Positions 6,323-15,823 of a DNA stretch of 17,323 bases are shown piece by piece. A program made the position numbers and the translations under genes. The notes under the pieces were generated by a model that saw only the letters and a program-made list of their open reading frames with translations, was not told the DNA's origin and did not search any database. Origin of the DNA: Coriobacteriales bacterium (lineage in GTDB: Bacteria > Actinomycetota > Coriobacteriia > Coriobacteriales > UBA8131); contig JAISUQ010000101.1 of NCBI GenBank assembly GCA_031272005.1, positions 1 to 17,323 on the forward strand, written 5' to 3'. Position 1 is the first letter of the stretch, and each line of letters opens with the position of its first letter.

Positions 6323-7999
6323 ATGGATAAACGCATCCGGATTCGGGAAATCAAGCGGGAGGGGCGTCATGCGCTGCGTCGCAATTTTGCGGCCTGCCTG
6401 ATCGCCTGCCTGATGCTGGTGGTCTTCGTGGAAGGACCGGTTTCCATCTCCGAGCAGGTCCATTCGACTGTGGATACCATGAAGATGATCAGTGCAGCGG
6501 CGCCGGATACGCCCCTGGCCGAGTTTGCTGATGGGATTGTGGGCGCCTACTCCGGCTTCCAGCAGGACACTTCGCTGGGCAGCAGCTCCTCGGCCGGCGT
6601 GCTCTCCGGGGCCTACCTGGCCTCATTGAGCTCCAGCGGGCCTTTCGACGCCGCCCTGAATACCCTGAACAGCAGCCTGCTCGGCGGCAAGGTCAGCCAG
6701 ATTGTGCTGTCCATCATCAGCGGTGTGCTGCAGATAGCCTTCTATCTGGGTGTCGGCGCGCTGCTGACCTACAGCACCAGCCGCCTGTTTCTGGAGTCGC
6801 GGCTCTATCCCCGGACCCCGCTCAGCCGGACTCTGTTCATGCTGCGGGTGCGCAGAGTGCGCAAATCCGTGGGCACCTTCGCCTTGCAGATGCTATTGCT
6901 GGCACTCTGGACACTGACCATCGTTGGGCTCCCGCTCAAATACTACGACTACTACCTGGTGCCTTTCGTGCGGGCGGAGAACCCCGACATCGGCATCCGG
7001 GCGGCATTGAAGACCTCCAAAGCCCTGATGCGCGGTCACCGCTGGCGGACCTTCCTGTTTGACCTGAGTTTCATCGGCTGGCAGCTGTTGGGTTTCGTGA
7101 CCTTCGGACTGGTGCGCTACCTCTGGTTGGAGCCCTGGCGGCTGGCCTGCCAGGCGGAGCTATATGCCCAGCTGCGGGCCTGGGCCAAGTCCGGTGGACT
7201 GGAAGCTGCCGAGGGGCTGTGTGACGATCTGCTGTTTGCCACGCCCTCTTCACTGCCTGATGGAGTGCCAGTTGCCACCTCAGGCCAACAGCAGCCGGCA
7301 GGCATCGCCGCGCCGACAGCTGCTGCGGGCAACACCGGCCCGCTCGTCTATCCCGGGCCTCTGCCCAACGGGCTTACGGAATCCGGCCCGCATCTGCCCG
7401 TCCAGAACGCCTGTCGGCGCTACAGCATCATTAACCTGATGCTGATGTTCTTTCTGTTCTCCTTTATCGGCTGGCTCTGGGAATGCGGCATTGCGCTGGT
7501 GCAAACCGGGGAGTTGGTGAATCGCGGCACGCTCTACGGGCCCTGGATTCCGATCTATGGCTGCGGCGGGGCTTTGATCGTCTTCATCTTCTGCCGGGTG
7601 GCCGACAAGCCGATTGTCTGCTTCTTTGCCTCCATGGCTTTAAGCGGCGTTATCGAGTATACCGCGGCCACGCTGCTGGAGGTCCTGCGCGGCACGGCCT
7701 ACTGGGATTACAGCGGCTTCTTTTTGAACATCCAGGGCAAGGTCTGTCTGGAGGGCCTGATTGCTTTCGCGCTGTTGGGCATGATGGGGCTGTATCTGGT
7801 GGCCCCGGTGGTCGATGCGCTGCTGGAGCAGCTGCCGCTGGCGTTGCGCCAGCGGCTGGGGATGTTTCTGGCCCTGGGCTTCGTCGGCGATTTGACCTAC
7901 AGCTCGGTCTTTCCGCACGTTGGCGAGAACATCACGGTGGAACTGCCGCCACCCGACCGCCCGGAGATGCTGGTGGCCAGGGAAGACCTTATTTGCTGA
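6323..7999 (+). CDS. Two-domain integral membrane protein: DUF975-like + CmpB-like (putative ABC-transporter type IV family)
   Basis: The function is not known. The 558-aa protein joins two membrane domains. Residues 1-290 resemble DUF975: the N-terminal KREGRHALRRN segment before the first membrane helix (about 22-38), helices near 125-150, 184-203 and 246-270, and the family-typical stretch VRAENPDIGIRAALKTSKAL followed by GHRW and DLSFIGWQLL (216-256). A Pro/Ala/Gly-rich linker spans about 305-365. Residues 368-535 resemble the CmpB-like family: FLFSFIGWLWE (377-387), VNRGTLYGPWIPIYG (399-413), EYTAATLLE (445-453), YWDYSGFFLNIQGKVCLEG (460-478). Despite the family name, no ABC ATPase or solute-binding protein is nearby. 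The start rests on the ATG with no SD. It is single-gene, against the surrounding direction, and its 3' end overlaps atpC by 11 bp. Confidence 0.85.
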   Translation: MDKRIRIREIKREGRHALRRNFAACLIACLMLVVFVEGPVSISEQVHSTVDTMKMISAAAPDTPLAEFADGIVGAYSGFQQDTSLGSSSSAGVLSGAYLASLSSSGPFDAALNTLNSSLLGGKVSQIVLSIISGVLQIAFYLGVGALLTYSTSRLFLESRLYPRTPLSRTLFMLRVRRVRKSVGTFALQMLLLALWTLTIVGLPLKYYDYYLVPFVRAENPDIGIRAALKTSKALMRGHRWRTFLFDLSFIGWQLLGFVTFGLVRYLWLEPWRLACQAELYAQLRAWAKSGGLEAAEGLCDDLLFATPSSLPDGVPVATSGQQQPAGIAAPTAAAGNTGPLVYPGPLPNGLTESGPHLPVQNACRRYSIINLMLMFFLFSFIGWLWECGIALVQTGELVNRGTLYGPWIPIYGCGGALIVFIFCRVADKPIVCFFASMALSGVIEYTAATLLEVLRGTAYWDYSGFFLNIQGKVCLEGLIAFALLGMMGLYLVAPVVDALLEQLPLALRQRLGMFLALGFVGDLTYSSVFPHVGENITVELPPPDRPEMLVAREDLIC

Positions 8000-8396
8000 G
8001 CAGGGTCTCCAGCAGGCTGTACCAGGCCAGCTCCTCGTTCAGGAAGGCCCGGTGCGGGTCATCAGCGCCCACAGCGCCCAGCTTCTTCTCGGCTTCGATT
8101 CTGTTGGCGCGGGTCTGCTCCAAATCGACTTCGGCCAGATTGGCGGCCCGGGTGGCCAGGATAACGACCTTCCGACCGTCGGCCTCAACGTAGCCGCCAT
8201 CCAAAGCGAAGCGCACCGGCTGGCCGCCCTCGCTGGGCTGGACGTGCATCTCACCGCGGCGCAGCGTGCTCATCAACGGTGCGGTCTGGTTCATCAGGCC
8301 GATCTCGCCCTCGGCAGCGGGGACCGCCACCAAAGCGACCTCTTCGGAATAGAGCAGACTTTCCGGGGTGACAATGTCGCAAAGTACGGTAGACAT
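7989..8396 (-). CDS. atpC: F-type ATP synthase epsilon subunit
   Basis: Epsilon is part of the F1 central stalk; it couples gamma to the c-ring and its C-terminal helices can inhibit ATP hydrolysis. The 135-aa product has the N-terminal beta-sandwich (CDIVTPESLLYS; AAEGEIGLMNQTAPLMSTL at about 27-45; FALDGGYVEADGRKVVIL at about 63-80) and a complete helical C-terminal domain (about 86-135). The ATG lies 2 nt after the atpD stop, with AAGGG 7 nt upstream. It is the last gene of the atp operon and converges on the DUF975/CmpB gene with an 11-bp overlap; no intrinsic terminator is visible. Confidence 0.96.
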   Translation of the reverse strand: MSTVLCDIVTPESLLYSEEVALVAVPAAEGEIGLMNQTAPLMSTLRRGEMHVQPSEGGQPVRFALDGGYVEADGRKVVILATRAANLAEVDLEQTRANRIEAEKKLGAVGADDPHRAFLNEELAWYSLLETLLSK

Positions 8397-8398
8397 GC

Positions 8399-9825
<1,427 letters not shown>

Positions 9826-9826
<1 letters not shown>

Positions 9827-10812
9827 TACTCCTCCAATGCGGCAGCGCCGCCGACTATCTCGGTGATCTCGGTGGTGATAGCGCCCTGGCGGGCACGATT
9901 GAAGATACGGGTCAGGGTGGTGACCATCTCGGTGGCGTTATCGGTAGCCGACTTCATGGCCTTGCGTCGGGCGCCCTGCTCGCCAGCCGCCGAATCCAGC
10001 AATGCATGATAGATACGGGTCTGCACATAGGCCGGCAACAACTCGTTGAGCACGGCTTCGGTGCTCGGCTCAAAATCGAAATCGCCGCCGACTTCGTCGG
10101 CTTGAGAGACGGCTTCGGCCGCCTTACGGGCCGCCTCCATCTTCTCTGCAGCGCCGGCTGCAGCGGCTTTGGCGCTTTCGTCGAGATAGGTGGCCTCGCC
10201 CTCGCCCTCGCCGACCTCATGATAGGCAACCTTGAGGATCGGCAGCACCTGCTCGGTGCGCTGGACCTGATCGGCCACATTCTTGGCGTGGTTGTAGAAC
10301 AGCACCACCTGGTCGAGATTACCGCTGTTGTAGCCATCAATGACGTAGGAGGCTATCTCGCGGGCCTCATCGACAGTCGGGTCGGCACTGAGGTCTTTGA
10401 AGGACAGGGCGACCGGCAGTTTACGGTAGTTGAAATAGGCGATGGCCTTCTTGCCGCAGGCCACGATGTCACACGCCACACCATTGGCCTGGCAGCCGGC
10501 GATGAAGCGATCCGCCGCCCGCAGGACATTGGAGTTGAAGCCGCCGGCCAGCCCACGGTCGGAGACCACCACAATCACCGCCACCCGTTTGACCTCGGCG
10601 TGCTCGGCCAGCAGGGGGTTCTCGTAGCCGCTGGTCCGCCTGGCTAAGGCCTGCAGCACCTCGACCATGGCCATGGCGTAGGGCGTGGCGGCGATAATCC
10701 GATCGGTAGCCCGGCGAATCTTGGCCGTGGCGACCATCTCCATGGTGCGGGTGATCTGCTTGGTGCTCTGGACCGAAGTTATCCGCTTCTGGATGTCGCG
10801 CAGGGAGGGCAT
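9826..10812 (-). CDS. atpG: F-type ATP synthase gamma subunit with a long helical insert
   Basis: Gamma is the rotating shaft of F1. The 328-aa product is about 35-40 residues longer than most bacterial gamma subunits (about 285-290). N- and C-terminal coiled-coil helices are normal: the start MPSLRDIQKRITSVQSTKQI, and near the C-terminus KAMKSATDNA (284-293) and ITEIVGGAAALE (316-327). VVSDRGLAGGFNSN (82-95) marks the Rossmann-like core. The extra sequence is at about 200-243: GEGEGE, then an Ala/Lys/Glu-rich stretch (DESAKAAAAGAAEKMEAARK, 211-230), then AAEAVSQADEVGG, just before FDFEPSTEAV. This is where the chloroplast/cyanobacterial gamma insert lies, but it has no cysteine. The ATG at 10812 is 8 bp after the atpA stop; the stop overlaps the atpD start. 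Confidence 0.96.
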
Positions 10813-10820
10813 CGGGCGGC

Positions 10821-12386
<1,566 letters not shown>

Positions 12387-12406
12387 ATCAGCTTTCCCTT
12401 CTATCC

Positions 12407-12961
12407 TTAAGTCGTCTGCGCCAGGGTGGCGCGGGCATTCTCCAGTTGCGAGGCGATGCTTGCGTCAATGCGTTGACCATGCGCGCTCAAGATGATGCCG
12501 CCGAGGATCGACGGCTCGACGTGCTCCCGCAAAAGCACGTCGCGGCCAAACTGGCCGGAGTACTTCTCGACGATGGCCGCCCGCAGGGCATCATCCAGGG
12601 CTACAGCCGTCACGACGTCGATGAACACGGCGCCGAGGGCGGCTTCAGCCAGCTCGTCGTAGTCCTCGCGCACCCGGCCCAGCAAGGTCAGTTCGTCGCG
12701 CTCGACCATCACGCACAAAGCCTCGACGAGTTCGCTGGCCAGATCGGAGAAGACCTCGCGGACTATCGCCTGGCGCCCCTCCAGCGGCAAAGTGTGATCC
12801 TTGAGCGTCTCGCGCAACTCGATGCTGGAACGCACGGCGTCTTGAGCCTGAGCCAGATCACCGCTCACAGCAAAGACCCTGTCGGCGTTGCTGGCCGCAT
12901 CCAACAGGGCTTTGGCGTAGACCTGAGCGGCCTGGCGGGCGAAGTTGCGGTCAGTTGGCAT
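12407..12961 (-). CDS. atpH: F-type ATP synthase delta subunit
   Basis: Delta (OSCP) holds the peripheral stalk (b subunits) to the top of F1. The 184-aa length is normal. It has an N-terminal helical bundle (FARQAAQVYAKALLDAA, about 7-23) and the C-terminal family signature (SILGGIILSAHGQRIDASIASQLE, about 151-174). The ATG lies inside the 3' end of atpF, an 11-bp overlap in a different frame, so translation is probably coupled. Confidence 0.95.
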   Translation of the reverse strand: MPTDRNFARQAAQVYAKALLDAASNADRVFAVSGDLAQAQDAVRSSIELRETLKDHTLPLEGRQAIVREVFSDLASELVEALCVMVERDELTLLGRVREDYDELAEAALGAVFIDVVTAVALDDALRAAIVEKYSGQFGRDVLLREHVEPSILGGIILSAHGQRIDASIASQLENARATLAQTT

Positions 12962-13568
12962 CGAAGCTGCCCGCCTCTGTCAGGTAGCGCTCGATGATCT
13001 TACGATGCTCGGCGTCGCTCAAATCGGCACCGATCAGCCTGCCGGCGACAGCTACGCTGAGGTCGGCAACGCTGCCCTGCAGCTGAGCGATGGCCGCCTT
13101 CTTCTCAGCCTGTACCGCAGCCGTGGCCTTGGCCACCATGGCAGCGGCCTCTTCCTGAGCCTTGGCGGTGATGTCGGCCCGTACGGACTCAGCGGCCTGC
13201 TTGGCATCGGCGATGATCTGGGCCGCCTGCTTCTTGGCAGCCTCGGTCTGAGCCTGTTGCTCCTCGAGCAGCCGGGCGCTTTCCAGCCGGGTTTCCTCAG
13301 CCTGCTCCAGCGACTCGCGGATGGTGTTGACCCGTTTGTCGAGCATGCCGATGATTGCCGGCCAGCCGAACTTGGCCAGTATCACCCACAGCAGGATGAA
13401 ACCGATCAGCATCGGCACGAATTCACCCGGATTGGGCAGAAGCAGCGCCATCGGGTTCTCCTCGTTGGCGGCTTCCTCAGCAAAGGCCATAAGCGGCAGG
13501 CTCAGACCTGCCACGGTAACCGCGCCAAAGATTGCTAGTTTACTAGCGCCTGAATATGACAGCTTCAC
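12951..13568 (-). CDS. atpF: F-type ATP synthase b subunit with predicted signal peptide
   Basis: Subunit b is the membrane-anchored peripheral stalk. The 205-aa frame begins at a GTG with GGAGG 6 nt upstream. Residues 1-30 look like a signal peptide: basic start, hydrophobic core (LAIFGAVTVAGLSLPLM), and an AFA cleavage-type site before EEAANEENP. The usual b transmembrane helix follows at about 51-68 (VPMLIGFILLWVILAKFG), then a long Ala/Glu/Gln/Lys-rich helix (75-205). Cleavage would leave the N-terminus outside, which fits the normal b topology. A second in-frame start, Met40 at 13451, has its own GAGGAG 6 nt upstream and would give a canonical 166-aa b. Either or both may be used. Confidence 0.94.
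   Translation of the reverse strand: MKLSYSGASKLAIFGAVTVAGLSLPLMAFAEEAANEENPMALLLPNPGEFVPMLIGFILLWVILAKFGWPAIIGMLDKRVNTIRESLEQAEETRLESARLLEEQQAQTEAAKKQAAQIIADAKQAAESVRADITAKAQEEAAAMVAKATAAVQAEKKAAIAQLQGSVADLSVAVAGRLIGADLSDAEHRKIIERYLTEAGSFDAN
13458..13463 (-). promoter_or_regulatory. Internal ribosome binding site candidate within atpF
   Basis: GAGGAG on the minus strand lies 6 nt before the in-frame ATG at 13451 (Met40 of the long frame). It is also simply the codons for Glu-Glu, so it may be incidental, but strength and spacing match the best SD sites in this operon. Use of it would bypass the signal peptide. Confidence 0.4.
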
Positions 13569-13613
13569 GTAATACCTCCAAATTGCGATATGTGCAAAAG
13601 CGGTGTGAGGCTG

Positions 13614-13817
13614 TTACTTGATGAGTGCCAGCACGAAGCCAATCAGCGCCAGTGCCTCGGAGAAGGCGCAGCCCATGATGAACGTCGTGAAGATCTTGGA
13701 ATGCATCTCGGGTTGACGGGCTGAAGCCTGAGTGGCCCCAAGAGCGGACAGACCTACGCCGATACCGGCGCCGATGACCGCCAGACCGTAACCAATGATT
13801 GACAAAGAGCCTGACAT
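13614..13817 (-). CDS. atpE: F-type ATP synthase c subunit (rotor ring), predicted H+-coupled
   Basis: The c subunit is a two-helix hairpin that assembles into the membrane rotor. The 67-aa product has helix 1 with GAGIGVGLSALGA (17-29), the polar loop ARQPE (33-37) that contacts gamma/epsilon, and helix 2 with the ion-carrying Glu54 in CAFSEALALIG (50-60). Positions equivalent to the Na+ ligands of Ilyobacter-type rings (Gln32, Ser66, Thr67) are Val21, Ala55 and Leu56 here, so proton coupling is predicted. The start is the ATG at 13817 with GGAGG 7 nt upstream; an adjacent in-frame GTG at 13820 is possible but less well spaced. Confidence 0.96.
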   Translation of the reverse strand: MSGSLSIIGYGLAVIGAGIGVGLSALGATQASARQPEMHSKIFTTFIMGCAFSEALALIGFVLALIK

Positions 13818-13928
13818 CACAATTCCTCCTTCTTTGGAGAGGCCGGGTTGGACCCTCCGCTTGCTTACCTGCCGACCTCGCGCACCTGCGCCAGAGCGGC
13901 CTTACTGCCTAAAACTTGCTATCTGCCA

Positions 13929-13945
13929 CCGGGCGCCAGGCCCGG
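13929..13945 (-). promoter_or_regulatory. GC-rich hairpin in the atpB-atpE gap
   Basis: CCGGGC / GCCCGG form a perfect 6-bp stem with a 5-nt loop, 31 nt after the atpB stop. No T-run follows on the minus strand, so it is unlikely to terminate fully. It sits in the longest gap within the atp operon (13818-13975) and could act as a 3' stabiliser or processing site separating atpB from the highly needed atpE message. Confidence 0.5.
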
Positions 13946-13975
13946 AAATGCACTAACTACAGACTACCCGACAAC

Positions 13976-14776
13976 TCAGTGCTCGCTGGTGGCCAGCATC
14001 ACATAGACCGCCGAGAGCAAAGCGAAAACATAGGCCTGCAACACAGCCACCAGAAGCTCCATGGCATACATCGCCACCAACAGGATCATCCAGGCAATCG
14101 ATGCCGCGCCGGTACCCAGGTTGGCCAGGGTGAACTCATTGATCACCGGCAGCACGAACAGCGTGGTCAGGATGGAGAAGGCGCCCAGCACGATGTGCCC
14201 GGCGTACATGTTGGCAAACAGTCGCACCGACAGCGTGACGACGCGCAGCACCAGCGACATGAACTCAATCAGCCAGACCATGACGTTCAGCCCCGGCATC
14301 AGCCCGGCCGGGCCGATGCTCTTGACGTAATGCCAGAGCCCGGAGTGTTTGATGCCGTAATAGTTGAAGTAGACGAAGCTGACCACCGCCAGCGTCAGAG
14401 TGGCGGAGAAGGTGCCGGTAGCCGCCTTGGCGCCGGGAATCAACCCGATCAGGTTGGCGCCGAGGATGAAGAAGAACACCGTGAGGATGAAGGGCATGTG
14501 CTGGTTGACTGCAGCCTCGTTGCCCAGCACACCATAGCCGATGTCCTTGCGCACGTAGTCTACCGCCGCCTCCACTGCGGCCACCGGGCCTTTCTTGGGC
14601 ACCAGGCGCAGATTGGAGCGCGTGGCCATGAATATTGCCAGAACAACCAGCAGCGCGATGATTATCCATACCGAATAAGTGGTTATCGAGCCCCAGCTGA
14701 AGGTGAACATGTCCATACCGCCGAGCTCGGCGAGCAGGTGATCGATCTCCTCACCCAGTTTATCCAAAGGTCCCAA
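13976..14776 (-). CDS. atpB: F-type ATP synthase a subunit
   Basis: Subunit a forms the ion half-channels beside the c-ring. The 266-aa product has at least five hydrophobic segments (about 33-52, 95-115, 122-140, 165-210, 225-262). The essential Arg is Arg185 in LSVRLFANMYAGH (182-194), equivalent to E. coli Arg210; Gln247 in LQAYVF matches E. coli Gln252. The start is TTG at 14776 with GGGAG 5 nt upstream; a later ATG (residue 21) lacks a clear SD. It follows the AtpI-like gene by 53 bp. Confidence 0.95.
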   Translation of the reverse strand: MGPLDKLGEEIDHLLAELGGMDMFTFSWGSITTYSVWIIIALLVVLAIFMATRSNLRLVPKKGPVAAVEAAVDYVRKDIGYGVLGNEAAVNQHMPFILTVFFFILGANLIGLIPGAKAATGTFSATLTLAVVSFVYFNYYGIKHSGLWHYVKSIGPAGLMPGLNVMVWLIEFMSLVLRVVTLSVRLFANMYAGHIVLGAFSILTTLFVLPVINEFTLANLGTGAASIAWMILLVAMYAMELLVAVLQAYVFALLSAVYVMLATSEH

Positions 14777-14829
14777 TGCTACTCCCTGTCAGTACTCTTC
14801 CATGCTCAGGCCTTGCTGCCCTCCGGAGC

Positions 14830-15120
14830 CTAACTCTTACGGCTCAGCTCGCCATAGGCGATGTAACCGCTGCCAGCCAAAAAAGCCAGCACTGTGGCCC
14901 CTCCAAAGGCGATGAAGCCATCCGGCAGCAACCTGGAGGCCACTACCAGTACCACCAGCAGAAATACCAGGCTGATAAGAACCAACCCCAAGCCGACTGC
15001 TATGGCTTGCTCGCGCAGTGCTGCCGGCCCTTTGCGGGCCAGGTGACGAGCCAACAGCAGAGGTGAGATACCCACTGCTCCGGCAATGAGCCCAAAGACA
15101 GCTCCCAACAATAAAGCCAA
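14830..15120 (-). CDS. Small membrane protein at the AtpI position (AtpI-like)
   Basis: A 96-aa protein with three hydrophobic segments: about 1-23 (LLLGAVFGLIAGAVGISPLL), about 41-62 (AVGLGLVLISLVFLLVVLVV) and about 69-90 (GFIAFGGATVLAFLAGSGYI), with a basic loop (RHLARKGPAALREQ) between the first two. AtpI-type proteins at the head of atp operons assist c-ring assembly or ion supply. Sequence similarity to AtpI is not clear to me; position and topology drive the call, and AtpI usually has four helices. I chose the TTG at 15120 because GGAGG lies 5 nt upstream; the frame stays open to 15243 but that extension is not hydrophobic and overlaps the promoter candidate. Confidence 0.7.
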   Translation of the reverse strand: MALLLGAVFGLIAGAVGISPLLLARHLARKGPAALREQAIAVGLGLVLISLVFLLVVLVVASRLLPDGFIAFGGATVLAFLAGSGYIAYGELSRKS

Positions 15121-15180
15121 TTGCTCCTCCAAGCCAGGCCAGCTGTATCTGGATGCCCAGTCCCAGCACCAAACGGACAA

Positions 15181-15189
15181 ATGATAACA
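15181..15189 (-). promoter_or_regulatory. Candidate extended -10 promoter of the atp operon
   Basis: The minus strand has TGT followed by TATCAT (15186-15181), a TGn-extended -10 with 5 of 6 matches, about 60 bp before the AtpI-like start. No good -35 is seen, because a GC-rich hairpin fills the spacer region. Transcription would start near 15174. Confidence 0.4.
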
Positions 15190-15193
15190 GAAC

Positions 15194-15208
15194 CCGGGCG
15201 CTGCCCGG
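15194..15208 (-). terminator. GC hairpin with T-rich downstream; weak terminator or operator
   Basis: CCGGGC-AGC-GCCCGG on the minus strand: a perfect 6-bp stem with a 3-nt loop, followed by the interrupted T-rich GTTCTGTTATCATTTG. It may terminate the glyA-upp-comEB transcript in part. It directly abuts the candidate atp -10, so it may instead act at the DNA level. Confidence 0.35.
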
Positions 15209-15282
15209 CGAAAGATTGCCACCAATCCGTGAACGCTCACCAACAGGCCCGGAGCGGCAGATATCCATCCAACCGTGATGGT

Positions 15283-15294
15283 GTCAGTCAGTCA
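15283..15294. repeat. GTCA tetranucleotide x3
   Basis: Three perfect GTCA units in the comEB-atp intergenic region. Short; possibly slippage-prone, otherwise no assigned role. Confidence 0.6.
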
Positions 15295-15313
15295 GGTCTG
15301 CGCCGGGTTTCGG

Positions 15314-15346
15314 GCGGGCTGCAGGCGGGCTGCAGGCGGGCTTCAG
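15314..15346. repeat. 11-bp tandem repeat, three copies
   Basis: GCGGGCTGCAG occurs twice without change and a third time as GCGGGCTTCAG (one mismatch), head to tail. The array starts 21 bp beyond the comEB stop. A period of 11 bp places copies on nearly the same helix face, as for cooperative protein binding, though replication slippage is equally possible. Apart from this, the GTCA repeat, the hairpin and the -10 candidate, nothing else is seen in 15121-15366. Confidence 0.8.
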
Positions 15347-15366
15347 ACGTGCTGCGGACCCAGGGC

Positions 15367-15822
15367 TCAGGCCTCATAGACCCGGACCAGGACACCGGCT
15401 TCAGCCAGCATGCCCATGGTCATCTCGTCGGGATAAGGCTCGGCGTAGACTATCTGGGTGATGCCGGCGTTGATCAGGATCTTGGCACAGAGGATGCAGG
15501 GTTGGGTGGTGCAGTAGACCATCGAGCCATCGATGTTGATGCCGTATTTGGCGGCCTGGATGATGGCGTTCTGCTCAGCATGCAGCCCACGGCAGATCTC
15601 GTGGCGCTGGCCGGAGGGAATGCCCAGCTGCTCGCGCAGACAACCGCGGGTCAGACAGTGCTCGATACCGGCCGGCACGCCGTTGTAGCCGGTGGCCAGG
15701 ATGCGTTTGTCCTTGACCAGCACGGCGCCGACGGCGCGGCGGGTGCAGGTGGTGCGCCGGGCCACCAGATGGGCTATCTCCATGAAGTATTGGTCCCAGT
15801 TGGGACGGTTATCGGCCGGCAT
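15367..15822 (-). CDS. comEB: dCMP deaminase (ComEB-type)
   Basis: The enzyme deaminates dCMP to dUMP, feeding thymidylate synthesis. The 151-aa product has the zinc/catalytic motifs HAE (81-83, in GLHAEQNAI) and PCILC (108-112), the substrate-side GYNGVPAG (45-52), and a Cys/His-rich segment between (HCLTRGCLREQLG, then HEICRG; 55-79) seen in the dCMP deaminase/ComEB group, which often binds a second zinc. I start at the ATG at 15822, 1 nt after the upp stop (TAA-A-ATG), with a weak GGGA upstream; a longer frame to 15927 only repeats upp in another frame. It is co-transcribed with upp and glyA. Confidence 0.93.
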   Translation of the reverse strand: MPADNRPNWDQYFMEIAHLVARRTTCTRRAVGAVLVKDKRILATGYNGVPAGIEHCLTRGCLREQLGIPSGQRHEICRGLHAEQNAIIQAAKYGINIDGSMVYCTTQPCILCAKILINAGITQIVYAEPYPDEMTMGMLAEAGVLVRVYEA

Positions 15823-15823
15823 T

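Noticed and set aside
13916..14833. 305-codon plus-strand open frame opposite atpB
   Set aside because: His/Gln/Arg-rich antisense of membrane codons; atpB on the minus strand is clearly real.
14837..15268. 143-codon minus-strand frame overlapping the AtpI-like gene
   Set aside because: Shifted frame with irregular composition; the chosen frame has three clean membrane segments and an SD.
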